Source of the DNA: Coffea arabica
Lineage: Eukaryota; Streptophyta; Magnoliopsida; Gentianales; Rubiaceae
Assembly (NCBI RefSeq): GCF_036785885.1
Contig: NC_092317.1
Coordinates: forward strand, 2,854,501 to 2,918,500
Direction: 5' to 3'
DNA length: 64,000 nucleotides
Under the pieces are notes generated by a model. The model was not told where the DNA came from. It worked only from the letters and a program-made list of their open reading frames with translations, and made no database searches. Position numbers and translations under genes: made by a program. Positions 25,492 through 36,320 of the stretch are shown here, piece by piece (position 1 is the stretch's first letter; every line of letters starts with the position of its first letter).

Positions 25492-26049
25492 TCACTTAAC
25501 CCTCCTGTGCTTTGGACTTATTTGAATTTTACCTGCTAACCGGCTGAGGAGCCGGTAATAATATGAAATACCAAAAATACCCTCATATATAATATGTGAA
25601 AAGTTACAGATGCAACGAGTCAATCTGGAGCGGATGAAAGAAACTGAGAGAGAAACCGGGTTATTCTCTACCTTGGACATAGTTTGGATTATTCGGTCTT
25701 TCAGCTGAAGTAGTTCTTCAGCCTCGGACAGGGGACGCCTTAGGTTCTCTGGAAGATTTCTATTTTCCAGAAATAAGTGTTCTTGGATTTCCACCAGCGG
25801 CGGAGTAGGAAAGCGAGGCACGGAAAAGTGGTGGAGTTGGAAATTTTGGGAAAGGGTTTTTTGCAATCCATCCCAGTCAATCTCTGGATGCCGTGGAACT
25901 TCAATCCCCGGTTGACCCAAATGCAAGTCCAGATCAAGATCCCCCAAATCAGCATGAGGAATGGCCTGTTCCATCGCATAGGCCACCGGCAGCGGCACCA
26001 TAGACATGAGAATGAAAGCAAAGGGAAGAATCTTTGCCGGTCCATTCAC
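25492..26049 (-). CDS. 185-codon open frame in the Pack-MULE, unknown protein
   Basis: Minus-strand open frame; its first ATG is near 26,007. The N-terminal part is hydrophobic (PFAFILMSMVPLPVAYA, signal-peptide-like), followed by an acidic Leu/Asp-rich stretch (LGDLDLDLHLGQPG) and a charged helix-like segment (LSEAEELLQLKDRIIQ). The last part runs into the left TIR, so the C-terminus is transposon-derived. It overlaps the end of the Nop52-like fragment in another frame. I do not recognise a family. It may be a second captured fragment or an out-of-frame remnant, and expression is unknown. Confidence 0.3.
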   Translation of the reverse strand: MNGPAKILPFAFILMSMVPLPVAYAMEQAIPHADLGDLDLDLHLGQPGIEVPRHPEIDWDGLQKTLSQNFQLHHFSVPRFPTPPLVEIQEHLFLENRNLPENLRRPLSEAEELLQLKDRIIQTMSKVENNPVSLSVSFIRSRLTRCICNFSHIIYEGIFGISYYYRLLSRLAGKIQISPKHRRVK

Positions 26050-26311
26050 GACGAAGAGTTACCAAAAAACAGCCAAAATACTGCAAAGAAAGCAAAGGGT
26101 CAAGCATAATTAGCAAGGAAGACAAACGGTTGATGAGTAAACCTTGAGCAGGAGCTTTATCCGAATGCCAAAGGCAATAGAAAAGCCCCTTCCACAGCCT
26201 TTTCATATCATCCTCGGGAAGTTCGGTTTGAGAGTCTGACAGCCAAGCTTGAATTAGCTTGAGGGATTGGGATTTGATTGAGGCGTTGCAAGAGGCTAAG
26301 TGCTTAATCAA
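26030..26311 (-). pseudogene. Captured Nop52/RRP1 gene fragment
   Basis: The minus-strand translation contains IKHLASCN, then DDMKRLWKGLFYCLWHSDKA, INRLSSLL and LRREWTGKD. These match the N-terminal Nop52 domain of ribosomal RNA processing protein 1, a nucleolar factor for large-subunit rRNA maturation. Only about 95 codons are recognisable, roughly the first part of the domain; the frame may extend upstream to about 26,360. The frame then becomes unrelated and the rest of the gene is missing. It lies wholly within the MULE, so it is a transduplicated fragment and not a functional locus. Confidence 0.8.
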
Positions 26312-28029
26312 GGACGGCCCAGGTAGGGCTGAGAGGGTTGCTAAAAAGGGTTTCGGCTTTGGGGTTCGTGGAGGAAGCAGTAGACGTGGTTCCCGTTTTG
26401 TCCTTGGCTTTGATTTTCTGCATTTTCTGGGTTGCGGTTTCAGATTGGGAAGCAGTAGACGTGGTTTTTGCTATTTTTACAGGCTTGGAAAATTTGCTAA
26501 CTAATCCTTAGACTATTTATGAAGTTTTAATATGGTGCGACTTTTGATTTACAACTGTTTGCTCCTCCAGCTGCCCAGTAATAACTCGCATCGCTCAGCA
26601 ATACAGTTACCTTCTTCCGTTTTGCATCTTTGGCCCTTCCCGTCCAAACTTTGGGTCTTCGTTTTGCATCTCTGTCGAAATTTTTCATTTGCAGATCTAC
26701 AACTATGGTGGGTGCAAGCTTGGAAGAGACATGGAGGACAAAATTGGAATGAAATGAGTTTCTGCTAGACACAAGTTACCATTAAGTCGCGTAAATATCA
26801 CTCGCTGGCTCTCCAGCCGGTTAGCAGGTAAAATCCAAACAAGTCCAAAGCACAGGGGGGTTAAGTGGGAGTTTCTAAACAATGAGGAGGTTTCGTGTCA
26901 ATTTCCTTAACCACAGGGGGATTTTATGTACTTTACCCAAACTTTTATGGCTTTCATGGGTTCAAGTTTCGTCCATTCGCGGACATGCGCATCCATCCAA
27001 GTCTGCTTTTCGGAAGCCGAGTCCGTTCATCAATTTTGGGCGAAAAGTGTGGCTCGAAATGGACAAGCTGCTTGCTTCGTACTGGTTTTTCCAACCCATC
27101 CAAGGTAATTCTGACGTGGCTCAGTGGGCTTATGAAAAATTGCCTGATATGAGACACTTATGAGGTTTTCTAATTTTGTTTGATGTTGGACCGGCCTAGC
27201 GCTAAACTCAAACCCATTTCAGCTTCTCGGTCCATGCATCTTGCAAGTTTATTTTATTCTACTGCTTCTTGGTCCAAGCAAATTCTTCTAGGATATCTTT
27301 AAAGTTTAATCCATATTTGTTTCTGTAATTTGAATTGCACTTTAAAACGCCAAAGGCAAAGATTCATGGCCGGTAAAACGAAGGCCATGAGGTTATATAC
27401 TTAAAAACTTAATTGCCAAACAAGTTGGGTTTTAGGACATGCTGTCCAATGACTAGCTTGATTCGACATCCTTTAATTTCTCCATGAGATACGAAAGTTT
27501 CAGTGCAATAAGTGTGCCTTTTGACAATGAGGAACACCAAAAGTCTTTAGGGCTTGGTGAGTGGGAAGCCAACCTTAGCTCTCATCATTTGCTATTTTAC
27601 GTGGTTTGTCATTTTAAGTTATTTTTTTTACATTCATACGGATTTGTAGTGTACCCGTTTGATCTGATGATGGTTGAATTTTTGTCGATTTTCCTGTAGA
27701 TTCGATTCCTAGAATAGGCTAAAATAAGAATAAGAGTAGGTATAAGATAGATAAGCGACAATTGACAAAAAAAATAATAATAAAGGACCATGAGGAACAC
27801 CAGAAAATTATAAAAGTCCATTCAAACACACCCTTGGTCCACACTCTACTCAGTATTCAACGTTCAAATTTCAAGTTTCAATCCAACCAAAGGGCTTTAT
27901 TTTCATTTTCCACTCACCACTCGCTGCACCACAAACTAACATCATAATTCTAGAAAATGACATAGAAATTCATAGTCAAAGCACATCCATTGGATTCTTT
28001 GCAACAAAATACTTGTAATTAGGATCATC

Positions 28030-28085
28030 AGACTCCACAGTAGGTTTTGACAAAAAAAAAAAAAAAAAAAAGACTCCACAGTAGG
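28030..28085 (+). mobile_element. Ultra-short poly(A)-tailed insertion with 15-bp TSD
   Basis: The 15-bp repeat agactccacagtagg at 28,030-28,044 and 28,071-28,085 flanks a 26-bp insert (28,045-28,070) consisting of ttttgac followed by about 19 A. Copy A has the single, uninterrupted target at 1,749-1,763. Here the poly(A) tail is on the plus strand, opposite to the other micro-insertions. It lies across the former stop codon of the dioxygenase pseudogene. Confidence 0.75.
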
Positions 28086-28372
28086 ATTTAATTCGACACT
28101 TGGATTTCTGCCCCTCCTTAGTCAAGCAGAATAGAAGATACTTGTAGGGATCGAATGGCTTGTGCTGCAACGGATGCTCATCATCAACTAGCTTTTCTAG
28201 TACTTGAACCATCACGTCCCTTGTGAATGCAAATAGGCTGAGGGAATATCTTTCTTCACTCCCTGAATTTTTACCCGAGGAAGTGGAGGTTCGATCCTGC
28301 CATTAGTCCATGCCTAGAAAGGCCAAATTAAAACAACATTTAGATTGAAAATTAAGTCAAGCCAGTTTTAAG

Positions 28373-28960
28373 CATAGTTATTAAACCCGACCCGACCCGA
28401 CCCGGCGGTTGAACCAGTCAAATTTGTGGACCCGCCATAAAATCGGGCAGGATTGATAATTGGATCGGAGTTGCAGATGACTCGTTTGGAATTGTTTGAC
28501 CCGAACAGTCAAACTAATGACCTGCCAAACCCGGCAATTTTTTATGAATCCAGCGGGTTTCGAAATTTTTTGAAATTATCGTTTTACCCAATTTATTAAT
28601 TTAACTGCCCATATCAGCATGGGCATTTGTTGTCTTTTTAACAATTAGATGAGAAAAATTGAAAAGAAATTTAGGATTTAGGATTTTTTTTCTTTCTTTG
28701 ACACTTAGATTTGTCATTTATATTTGTGTATAATATCAATATGAATTATTGAATTAAGGAACACGTATGGGTATGAATTATGAAATATGAATAGGTTATG
28801 GTTTATTAACATTTAAGAATTTTTGTACTTATATTATAATTTATATGTTTATTTAATTATATTATATAGTATGATCCGACGATTCAACCAGTGATCTGTC
28901 GGTTGAATCACTGACCTGCCAACCTGATCCTCCAATCAGGTTATGATTTTAATAATTATG
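28373..28960. mobile_element. MITE in pseudogene intron 2 (about 588 bp)
   Basis: Absent from copy A, where gccagttttaagtatt is continuous at about 2,043-2,058. The ends are inverted (catagttattaaac on the left; the right end reverse-complements to cataattattaaaatc). The flanks gttttaag and attttaag form an 8-bp target duplication with one mismatch. Subterminal stretches are rich in acccgacc-like words. hAT-like by target size. Confidence 0.7.
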
Positions 28961-29120
28961 ATTTTAAGTATTACAACTAGTGTAAATGTCATAATATATA
29001 GGTGTATACAAAATGATTATATATATATATATATATTTAACTTCCGGTAAATATGTAAAACGAATGAAGGTCAAGAAGGCCGTAGTTTAGTTACGAAGAT
29101 TGAGATTTAGGAATTAGATC

Positions 29121-29282
29121 TTGTTTGGATTGCGGTTTATTTGTCAAAATATATTTGCTTACATCATCATTACAATTTCCAATACACCTTTTTATCTTTC
29201 CAATTACCTTTTTATCTCACATACATCACATCACAAAAAGTGCTATAATAAAAATATCTCTAATAATTCACAATCCAAACAA
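29121..29282. mobile_element. Short MITE-like element (162 bp)
   Basis: Perfect 12-bp inverted ends ttgtttggattg and caatccaaacaa enclose sequence with the words tatctcacatacatcacatc and aaaagtgct. Related sequence occurs at about 2,118-2,222 (degenerate, copy A), 21,640-21,720 and in the 156-bp tandem unit at 22,851, so this is a dispersed family. No target duplication is clear. Confidence 0.5.
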
Positions 29283-31527
29283 TTGAATTTAAATTTTCTG
29301 TTCCTCCGAGCACTTCTTAAATCTTACTCTCTTAAAGAAGCAAAAAAAAAAAAAAAAAAGTGGTAGAGCGAAGAAAGTAATGGGACGTGGCATACCATAC
29401 ATACATCCCCCGCCATGACAATGAAAGAAGAAGGAGATAAGGAATCAATAAGCATCTATCCGCCATTCTTGGTCTTGATCTCTAGACCATTTACTTGTGC
29501 TTGATGAAGACTGGACCTGAAGGTCCGGTCAGTGTGATGGAAAAGACCGACATTGCTTTCATCTTCTCGGGGCCCCCTGTAATTGATTAGCCTAAAAAGG
29601 TAGTAAATGGATCCGAGAAGTGATTCACAATCTTTCTGTACACCGTAAGTCTCTGCCACCATCCTCATCACCACATGATATAGTTCAGCAACAAGCTTTG
29701 AGTACGAGAGTGTTGTGTCACTGTTCAATTCAAGAAATCATAACCCTGAAAAGCACTAGTAATTTAACATGTCAAGTGAAATAACCACTCCACTGATTAA
29801 CTGATGGCAGAACACGCATTCACACATTTATAAATGAGTACACACCTAAAATGATTGTTTCCATTGCGCCATAAGACGTTGGTGAATTTCTGAACTCCAT
29901 CAAAAGTTGTGCCATTTTCGATGCCCAAAGCTTCGAGCAAAAGAATTCTACGGTGTCCGATCTAGCCATGAGAAGGTGAATCAGAAAGTGTCGAGGACTT
30001 TGGTTTCCGTCGGGAGATCAAACAACTCCAGGGATGCACGAAAGATAGCCTGGTGAAGTTCCAAGGAAACCTTACCGTAGTTCGCTATGAAACAGCCATA
30101 CTCTTCCAGGGCTCAAACAACTTCTTCCCGTGTCGAGAGCCAACGAGTAGAACTGGGATTCAAGGTTTGCCCAGTGAAGTCTAGAACAGGAAGCTGGTTT
30201 TGCCTTGATACAGAACCCATGAAAAGAATCGAGTATCCTGTTGGTAGCTGGCTTTGCTCGGAGTTTTCCTAGTTTTAGAAATGGCAAAGGAAAATCTTTG
30301 GTATATGCTAATAGCTAAGTACTACTACCATTCAATTCACGCGTACGATACTTATAATTGTGGGTGGAAAAGGGTGTTATGGCATGTACTCCACTTTCTT
30401 TCTCCTTTTTTTTTGGATAATTTTTGTTCACCTCTAATTGCTCTCGTAATATAGAGCATCTGGTAGCATTTTATTCATGATTAGTGCACAATACTGAAGT
30501 ACAGTGAAGGCGTTAAGCATTAATTAATGGAAAGCTAAGTACATGGAATGCCTTCAGCATTTTATTCATTATTAACTATTAACTATTGATAATTTGATAT
30601 GGTAGAATAAACGTCCTTTCCAACATAAACTCAAAAATCCCCTTTCCTACAGCAGTGCAGCTTATCTGCTGTTCCTACAAGGCTACAACTCGGGACGGCT
30701 CCCTTCGATACATTGTCCCCTTGGAGTCACTACTATTTTAAACGTATTCAGATGCGGTAAGAAGCCTTTTGGGTAGAGTAGTTGGACATTGGGTATAGGT
30801 CATGGAATCAAAATCTCTTAATTTGTATTCTATAAATTCGGCTTATATTCTAAAAATTCAAGATTTCCTGAAAATTTCATCAGAGTGCATAGGATCCCCT
30901 ATTATAAAGTAAGAATATGTATAGAATAAAATCTATCGTATTAAAAAGAAAAAGAAAAAGAAGCCTTTTGGATCGTGATCTTGCAAGTTGTAATATCATA
31001 TCTTGTTACTATCAGATGGGTCATGAGGGACTCCAAGGCAATGAGAAAAAAAAAAAAAAAATCTCCTCATAATAATCCTAACTTGTTTTAGGATAAATTG
31101 AGTCACAACTCACACATGATTCAATGCCTCATTCTTTGGCTTCATAACAGCTATACTTGAAATGCTTTTTGATCTTAATAGACATCGTCTTAGTAACTAG
31201 GCATGTCATGGGCAATGTTTGAATTATATCCCTTTGATCCAGATTCAAGCTCATTAAATTTAGTTAGACCCAATGTCAAACCCTTTTGGGTCTGAGAAAA
31301 AAAGTCCATACCCAAATTCTCCTGAATTTGGGTATCCATTAGGTATTCGTTATATTTTTGTAAATGTACTAAAATAAAAATATATTAAAAATATATAGAT
31401 TTCAAAAAAATATATAAACACCATCCAATTTTTATTTTCAAATAATAAAATTAATATTCAAAAAGTTGAATGCAATGTTATGAACTCAAAAAAATAACTA
31501 CTATCAACTACTTTTATTTATTTTTAA

Positions 31528-32454
31528 GGAAAAATTTCAGATATCTCTCCCGAGGTTTCTAACAGTCTCACTCCCTCCCCCTAAGGTTTCCAAAATATCA
31601 CAAACTTCTCCCGATAGACTTTTGGGTTCTATTTCTTTCATCATCATAGTCAAAAAGACTTAAATACCCACACAACTTAGCAAATATTTTGTGATTATCT
31701 AAACAAATTTAGTTAAGTTAGTTATAAACACAGTTAAAGTAATTAACAATAAATTATGTTCCTTTAATGAATACATAAAAAGGCTTTAGCAAAATGACGC
31801 CAAAATATGGCGCCAATTGGTATATATATAAAGCTGCAGGTACATATTGTCACTTCTCCTTAGTCTCTTCCAGCCATTTTTGATCATTTGCAAAGAATGA
31901 CCTTTTTCCATGGCGGTAGGGATTGAATCTTGCTTATAAAAAGATGATTCCATTAGCTACTAGGCGGTACTGCTGCCACCACATTTGCAGCAACTTTAGG
32001 CTTCAGTTTCCTGGACTATTATTGAACGATTTATTCTGGAAAGCTGCTAAGAGCTATGATGCAATAGGTTACAACGAAGCAATAATGAGCATTAAAGACA
32101 TTAATGTAAAAGCATGGAGATACTTATCAAAGATTTCACATGAATCTTGGATTAGGCACGCATACTCAAATGAGATGAAGTGTGATATGTCACAAATAAT
32201 TTTACTGAATCTTTCTTCATGCATAGCTTCACTTACACCCCTTCAAGTTTTATTTTTGGTAAACTTCCTGGTTATTCTTCATGTGATATTAGCTCATAAT
32301 GCAAGACAATGAGGTCATAGTTGTTTCTCTCTCCAACTCCCCATTTTTTGTTGTTACTTTTTTTGAAATGGGTTGGATTTGAGAATGCCTATTTAGTTTT
32401 AGGGGAGGTTTGTGATATTTTGGAAACCTCAGAGGAGGTATCTAAAATTATCCC
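31528..32454. mobile_element. MULE remnant (927 bp) nested in the hAT element
   Basis: The ends form imperfect inverted repeats. The left starts ggaaaaatttcagatatctc, and the right reverse-complements to gggataattttagatacctc; both continue into a ..gaggtttc word. A perfect 9-bp target duplication, tatttttaa, lies at 31,519-31,527 and 32,455-32,463. The interior encodes part of a Mutator transposase, so this is a deleted derivative of an autonomous MULE and not a MITE of unknown origin. Confidence 0.85.
31968..32195 (+). pseudogene. MULE transposase C-terminal fragment
   Basis: The plus-strand frame contains CCHHICSNFRLQFPG, then LLLNDLFWKAAKSYD, IKDINVKAWRYL and SWIRHAYSNEMKCDMSQ. This is the succession typical of the plant MURA-type transposase region after the DDE core (FWKAA..., W.RH.F....KCD). 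After KCDMSQ the expected NN..ESFN motif is lost by frameshift. The N-terminal DNA-binding and catalytic parts are absent. Non-functional. Confidence 0.8.
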
Positions 32455-32652
32455 TATTTTTAAAGCTTCGACTATATTTACATTTCATCTTTCATTTATT
32501 TGCCTTTATTTTTTCTCCTTTTTTCTTAAAAAGTTTGTACAAATTATAATGACAACTAGATTGAAAAAAGAAAATAATCATGAAGTCTTATTGTATTCAG
32601 TCCAATAACCATAGAATATTAGAATATTATATAAATTTACTAATATATATAA

Positions 32653-32658
<6 letters not shown>

Positions 32659-32711
<53 letters not shown>
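32659..32711. repeat. (TA)n microsatellite
   Basis: About 26 uninterrupted TA units lie inside the hAT element at 31,198-32,906, just right of the nested MULE. Likely length-polymorphic. Confidence 0.95.
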
Positions 32712-32714
<3 letters not shown>

Positions 32715-33545
32715 TCTGGATAGAGTCTGGTGTGGGTTTGAATTTAGATATAAATAATAAAAAATCATACACTATCCAGACCCATAACTTTTTTACAGGG
32801 CTTGGGTCTGGGTAGGGTTTAGATCTGAGAAATTAAATTCAAACCCTACTCAAGTACATTGGGTTTGAATTGGATCTAAATAAGGTCCGATCCATTGACA
32901 TGTCTATTTGTAACTATAAACACACACACTTGCGTGTATTATTCCCTTGTATTTAACAAATTTATCTATTTAACTTCATTCTATTAAAAATATATTATTA
33001 TTTCTCACCAGTGCCCGCAAGTTGTTTGCTAACAAGCAAGTTTTTTACGCTGATTCAGATAAGACTGATATGTTTTTCTCTTTAACTCTCCTTGTAATAT
33101 CTTATTTCTACCAATGCAGTTTTCACATTAACAATAAAATTAAGTTCTATTCTGCTTACCTCTTGTTAGAAGAATCTTTTCCAATCTTTTCTGTGGGAAA
33201 TACCGAAGGTTACCTTGATATTTTTAAAAGTCATTGGTGAAGAATTTAGTAAACTCGTCCTATTGGTCTATCGTTCAGAAGGAAAAATTTCATCATCTTT
33301 TATGAGCAAGGGTTTATTTTCAATGGCTTTGATTCAAACGAACAAGGCTTACCTCAATGTTTCTAATCTTTTTGAATAATTTTGATGATGGGGTCCTTAA
33401 AATATTTTGGTTCATCACGATATATTTTATTATTCAAGATTCATGATTTCTATAGGTAGGGTTTCCTTTCTTTCTAATCTTAAAAAATCTCCTTTTCCAA
33501 TTTCATAGTTTGTAAGAACTGGAGAGTAGTCCCAGTACTCACAAT

Positions 33546-34244
33546 TAGGGGTGGCAATTCGGGTCCAAATCAGGTTGACGGGTCGGGTTCGGGTCAACCC
33601 GTCAGAAAATCTGTTGACCCGAACCCGACCCGCCAACCCGTGACAGGTCAGGTATGCTGACCCGAATCCAAAAATTTCGGGTTGGCGGGTCAACCCGAAA
33701 TGATCCGAAACTTAATTTTAATTTATTAATTTATCACTGTAATTTCTAATAAAATCAATTTCTCACAAAACTAATTACATAATCAAGTAATAAAAATTTA
33801 AATAAATAATTCCAAACCAAATCTAAAATAAATTAAACACCGTAAAAGTGTTTTATCCCAAACAAAATATAAAATAAATTAAAACAATATAAAAGTAAAA
33901 AATAATATAATATATTCTTTGTCCAAATATAATAATTTCAACTTCACACAAATTAAATAAATTCATTTAGGATTAAGTAATTAATGCCTTTGAAAAAAAG
34001 AATAACTTAGTTTAGTTAGATAAAATTATTTTTATGTTTATTAAATTATTTTTAATTCGTAAACGGGTTATATCGGGTCATATCAGGTCACCACGGGTTG
34101 ACCCGAAATCGACCTGTTTTCTTTTCGGGTTCATCGGGTCCAACCCGATTCTGACCCGAATTCCCGAAACCTCAACCCAAACCCATTAATTTCGTGTTAG
34201 GTTCGTGTCGTGTTTTCAGGTCGTGTCGAAAATTGCCACCCCTA
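33546..34244. mobile_element. Non-autonomous hAT element (699 bp)
   Basis: Perfect 14-bp inverted ends taggggtggcaatt/aattgccaccccta and a perfect 8-bp target duplication ctcacaat at 33,538-33,545 and 34,245-34,252. The subterminal DNA is packed with cgggt/acccg words on both sides of an AT-rich core. Copy A has the empty site near 11,252 (gtactctcaaccctatattt), so insertion followed the duplication. No transposase. Confidence 0.95.
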
Positions 34245-34992
34245 CTCACAATCCTGTATTTCGCCAGACACATTAGTACAGTTTTGGTGATATCAATTTT
34301 TTATAATTATTTAGGATTTATCTTTTTTTATATTGACCATGCATTCAATAGTATCATTGAACGTATAACAATTAATTTAAATTTGAATTTAAAATCTAAA
34401 TTTTATACATTTCAATGTGTTTACACTATTAATACTAGGTGCATTTAATAAAATTGAAATTTGAAATCTGAATTTTGAAATCTGAATCTATTAAATTACT
34501 AAATTGTTAATTATTAAATATGATACATTTGAATGCACTTATTTTTTTGGAGCAAATTTTGTTTAAACAATTCAGTGTCATTTAATTAATTCAGATGTTC
34601 CACTTTTTTTATGAAGCACATCTGAATATATTAAGATTTAAATTTATTAAATTTAAATGCTAAATTGAATTATCAAATAGAGCTTATATAAACTTACGAC
34701 GAAATTCTCGTTACAAATTCGTAGAGGCACTTGTTAGTGATGAAAATCAAAACGGATTTGCTATACGAGCCCATTAATTGCCCAGATTTGGCAACTAAAG
34801 TTGAGTAAGACATTTGAATACATTTATTTTGCAAGAAAAATTATGGGTTTGTAGAAGTGAACAATCAGTAGAGGCCGAAAAATGGAATTTATAGCTTGGA
34901 CTAAGACACTGCAACACCTGACCAATTTTGTTACACCTTCGGCCCATTTTGGTTACCATTTTCAAGCAGTCTGCCTCAAATTTCCATTTTTA

Positions 34993-35639
34993 GGTTCCGT
35001 TTGATAAAACTGAATTTGAATTCTGAAGTCTGAACTCTAAAATCTAAATACTGAAACAATTAATTTACTGAATTTTAAGCACTGAAAAGAAATATATGAA
35101 TGTCTGAATTTTAATGTTGAACCTATTTATATTATTTGATACGCATTTATACTGAATGCTTAATAAGTTAAATTCTTATATCTTTTCATCCAAAAAAGAA
35201 ATAGAACCTATGATTTAATTAGTTTAAAATTTTTAGGCATGAAAATGACAATATTTATTTTTAAATCAAATTAATATAAAAGATGAAATATATTATATGA
35301 TGGGTATGGAGAAGATGTGAAAGTCATTAGAAAGGAAGAAAAGAGAAATAGAAAATCATTAGATAGAGAATATTAAGTTGTTTAATTAGATAAGAATTTT
35401 GAATATAATTAATAAATAAGGGTAGATTTGGTAGATAACATAAGATAGTTGAAGTTATTCTATTGATTCTTATCAAAATTAAGCAATTAATTAGGATTCT
35501 TGTGTTGAAAAAAATACACACAAGTTCAGCACTACTTAACAAATTCAGCAAATGTATTTTCATTTATTAAACACTCAAAACATCTGAATGTCTGAAAAAA
35601 GTTCAGATTCAGTACTTTTTTATGTTATCAAACAGACCC
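34993..35639. mobile_element. Tourist-like MITE (647 bp)
   Basis: The ends are ggttccgtttgataaaac and gttatcaaacagaccc (inverted match gg.tc.gtttgataa). TTA is duplicated at 34,990-34,992 and 35,640-35,642. A 3-bp TWA target is typical of PIF/Harbinger. Copy A has an uninterrupted site near 11,966-11,972. The interior is rich in ctgaattctgaagtctgaa-like words. No coding capacity. Confidence 0.82.
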
Positions 35640-36239
35640 TTAGTATAGGACAACCCAGGTCACCGGATCTCCTAAGCTTGGTCAAAAAAAAAAAAAAAAA
35701 AAAAATTGCTCACTCTGAATTGAATTGTTTAAAGTAAATTATCAGGATCCGTTTGACTGAGCATGTTTTTTGGTGTTTGTTTTAGGGAAAAAAATTAATG
35801 TTTGTTCAAAACTATTTATTTTTCCAAAAAAAAAAATTTCCTATCTAATACTATATGTTTATTGATATTTTTTAAAATTTATGAGTATTTTAGAGTGCTA
35901 TCGTAAATAACTAGACTTTCCATACCTTCAAAACAGAGCTGCCAAAACAGTCCTATCAATCTTAATTCGAACTAGTCAAAGAGAGGTAAAAAACAGATTT
36001 TATTCTCCAGAAATCAAATCAAACTAGTCAAAGAAAAGAAAAGAAAAGAAAAGAGGATGCTTGTGGGATTTTCTATCGAGAGATCAACTTCAAGATAATA
36101 GCACAGCAAACAAAAAGATTGGAAGACTCGCTTATTGGAATATTCCTGTAGTGGACAAAAAGATTGGAAGACCTTTTATGATTCTATTATCGGAATACTA
36201 AACAGTCAAATGAATGGAGGACCCATAGATCTTATTAAT

Positions 36240-36320
36240 CTAGCTCAAAAATCTTGAGAAATCAATAACGCAATATAGCTAAAAATCCTTTAGAAATCAA
36301 CTGTGTGAAATTTAGACACT
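36240..36320. other. Unexplained 81-bp segment left of the LTR element
   Basis: Copy A is continuous at this point (13,248), yet the LTR terminus only begins at 36,321. These 81 bp, and about 120 bp at the opposite end (48,745-48,866), have no counterpart in copy A. They may be remains of an earlier insertion or filler DNA. Confidence 0.4.

Larger units (their letters stand above)
25422..26938. mobile_element. Pack-MULE (1,517 bp) carrying host gene fragments
   Basis: Long terminal inverted repeats of roughly 125 bp begin gggtaaagtacataaaa at both ends, and their inner limits contain the shared ttttacctgctaaccggct. A perfect 9-bp target-site duplication, aaactttta, lies at 25,413-25,421 and 26,939-26,947. 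Long TIRs plus a 9-bp duplication define a Mutator-like element. No transposase is present. The interior instead carries a Nop52/RRP1-like gene fragment and a second open frame, which makes it a Pack-MULE. Confidence 0.92.
28020..30220 (-). pseudogene. AOP1-like 2OG dioxygenase pseudogene (copy B)
   Basis: Degenerate duplicate of the gene at 1,748-3,164, with the same three-exon layout. The ATG at 30,220 is conserved, but codon 36 is TGA (30,113-30,115) where the intact copy has CGA. Exon 1 also has an extra A (gaatcagaaagtgtcg against gaatcagaagtgttg). In exon 3 a 4-bp deletion follows the PPL.R motif, and the Fe-binding histidine codon CAT is CCT (Pro). A poly(A) micro-insertion (28,045-28,070) destroys the natural stop region, and a MITE interrupts intron 2. 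The HxD pair of exon 2 survives as H-T-D. It cannot encode an active enzyme. Confidence 0.9.
31198..32906. mobile_element. Non-autonomous hAT element (1,709 bp) with nested MULE
   Basis: The ends are taggcatgtcatgg on the left and ccattgacatgtcta on the right. The target duplication is ttagtaac (31,190-31,197) and tttgtaac (32,907-32,914), 8 bp with one change. Copy A lacks the element. Subterminal zones contain repeated words related to tttgggtctgag and gggtttgaat. The MULE at 31,528-32,454 accounts for over half its length, so the original element was about 0.77 kb. Confidence 0.82.

Noticed and set aside
33430-33693. 87-codon minus-strand frame
   Set aside because: Generated by the cgggt-rich end of the hAT element and its flank.
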